Source: Phoronis australis
Lineage: Eukaryota; Phoronida; Phoronidae
DNA: 64,000 nt
Direction of reading: 5' to 3'
NCBI GenBank assembly: GCA_002633005.1
Contig: NMRA01000304.1
Location: 213,200-277,199 of the forward strand
The position numbers and the translations under genes were made by a program. Shown piece after piece: positions 62,940-64,000 of this stretch. Each line of letters starts with the position of its first letter. Within the stretch, counting starts at the first letter, position 1. A model generated the notes under the pieces. The model worked only from the letters and a program-made list of their open reading frames with translations, made no database searches and had not been told where the DNA came from.

Positions 62940-63890
62940 CACGCACGGTCTTGAGAATTAATTTAATAAATTTTAAGATATTGTGTGAAACCATTCTGTA
63001 CCACACATGACTTGTTATTCAGCAATTTTTGTTTGATTAGTTGAAACATTGTGCACAGCCATTCTGCACAATGTGTTTGTTAAATTACTGAATATTATAT
63101 TCTCCTGTTGGACATCTTACGTCAGCCACACGAATGGTCATACTGTATGTTATACTACAACTTTTTCTTACAAATTATTAATTCATTAAGATATTTTGCA
63201 TATAACCATTCCATACAATGTGTGCAGTAGACTACTTAAAAGCACACTCATGAATGCATGCATTATTTCGCCCATGGAAATAGTCACGTTTTATGTAATA
63301 CGGTAAAATTTGACCAATTTTGGGCAAACAAATTGTCAAAATTACGCTTTCTTCATTTTTCACATGCTGTTAATGTTGCTGTGGATGAGTACACTTTTTT
63401 AAAATATTTTCTGGTGGTTGCCATGGTAAAGAACTTGAACGTGCAAAATTGTTAATTTGATGCTACGTCTTATGAAACGAGTGAGAAAATAAATTTTCAC
63501 CCATTCGGTATATTGTGTCCTAATTTGGTGAAATTTTACTGTAATAATGCAGTTTTAATGGTTTTTATAATTAGTTAATCAAGATATTGTACACAGCCAT
63601 TGCACACAGCGTAATGCTAAGTAAAAACATACCCAACTCGTACAATATGTCACCCACGGGAATTATCACATTTTATGTAATATTGCAGTTTTAGTTCTTG
63701 TCATAATTAGTTAATTAAGATATTGTATACAGTCATTCCACACAGTGTAATGCTATGTAAAAATACTCCTTAACACATGCATTATGTCACCCACGGGAAT
63801 GATCGCATTTTATGTAATAATGCAGTTTTAATTCTTGTTTTAATTTGTTCATCAAGATAATGTGTGCAGCCATTCCAAGTGACATGTCCT
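62940..63890. repeat. Tandem array, unit about 135-145 bp in the best copies
   Basis: The landmarks AATTAGTTAATCAAGATATT, ACAGCCATTCCACACAGTGT, ATGTCACCCACGGGAAT and ACATTTTATGTAATAATGCA recur in order. Two clear units lie at about 63570-63705 and 63706-63845. Increasingly diverged ones occur upstream to about 62940. Confidence 0.75.
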
Positions 63891-64000
63891 TAATAATGTA
63901 TTATTACATGACCACTGGTATTTTTCTATCCCCTGATTGGCTGAAGTGTAGTGCAACAACTTCCAATACAGTGTAATGTTTACCAACTTAGTTTGGAAAT

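Larger units (their letters stand above)
62152..64000 (+). other. Intron reaching the window edge
   Basis: It contains a SINE (62487-62730) and a tandem array (about 62940-63890). No further dystrophin exon (human 74 onward) is found before 64000. Confidence 0.75.

Overview
This window is one stretch of an animal nuclear gene. It holds the 3' half, plus strand, of a dystrophin/utrophin-family gene, cut by both window edges. I can place 23 constitutive-type exons between 1330 and 62151. Together they encode about 1,217 codons: the end of the spectrin-repeat rod (equivalents of human dystrophin repeats 18 to 24, with short hinge 3 and hinge 4), the WW domain, the EF-hand region, the ZZ zinc finger and the start of the C-terminal tail. 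Every exon pair joins in frame with consensus GT/AG borders. The coiled-coil and syntrophin-binding end and the 3' UTR lie beyond 64000.

The organism is a bilaterian with an AT-rich genome and multi-kilobase, repeat-filled introns. Intron positions and phases match human DMD exons 46 to 73 closely; 12 exons have the same length as their human counterparts as I remember them. That and the long ancestral-type rod point to a slowly evolving invertebrate, most likely a deuterostome (hemichordate, echinoderm or cephalochordate). I cannot name the species. The gene probably predates the vertebrate split into dystrophin, utrophin and DRP2.

Layout: 1330-4856, five exons (R18, R19, hinge 3, start of R20); 4857-34804, widely spaced exons for R20 to R22; 34975-46894, an 11.9 kb intron holding a giant single-exon reading frame; 46895-52861, dense exons for R23, R24, hinge 4, WW and the first EF-hand region; 53842-62151, the rest of the EF-hands, ZZ and early tail; 62152-64000, intron ending in a tandem repeat.

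The most interesting content is two exons that look like starts of shorter isoforms, each in one of the two longest introns. (1) 42039-44215: 725 codons of serine-, asparagine- and aspartate-rich protein carrying an RVxF-type and two SILK-type protein phosphatase 1 docking motifs. It ends in a splice donor of exactly the phase needed to join the R23 exon. Its position resembles that of the vertebrate Dp116/G-utrophin/DRP2 starts, but with a far larger unique N-terminus. (2) 13845-13941: a 32-residue acidic start with a near-ideal Kozak context and a donor of exactly the phase needed to join the exon that begins the R20/R21 junction.

The introns carry two tRNA-derived SINE families (one copy with a perfect 12-bp target-site duplication), several foldback/MITE-like elements, a four-copy dispersed repeat, five tandem arrays, and three places where a single N sits between near-identical direct repeats (a sign of unresolved haplotypes in the assembly). 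I see no intact rRNA or tRNA gene and no convincing second protein gene.
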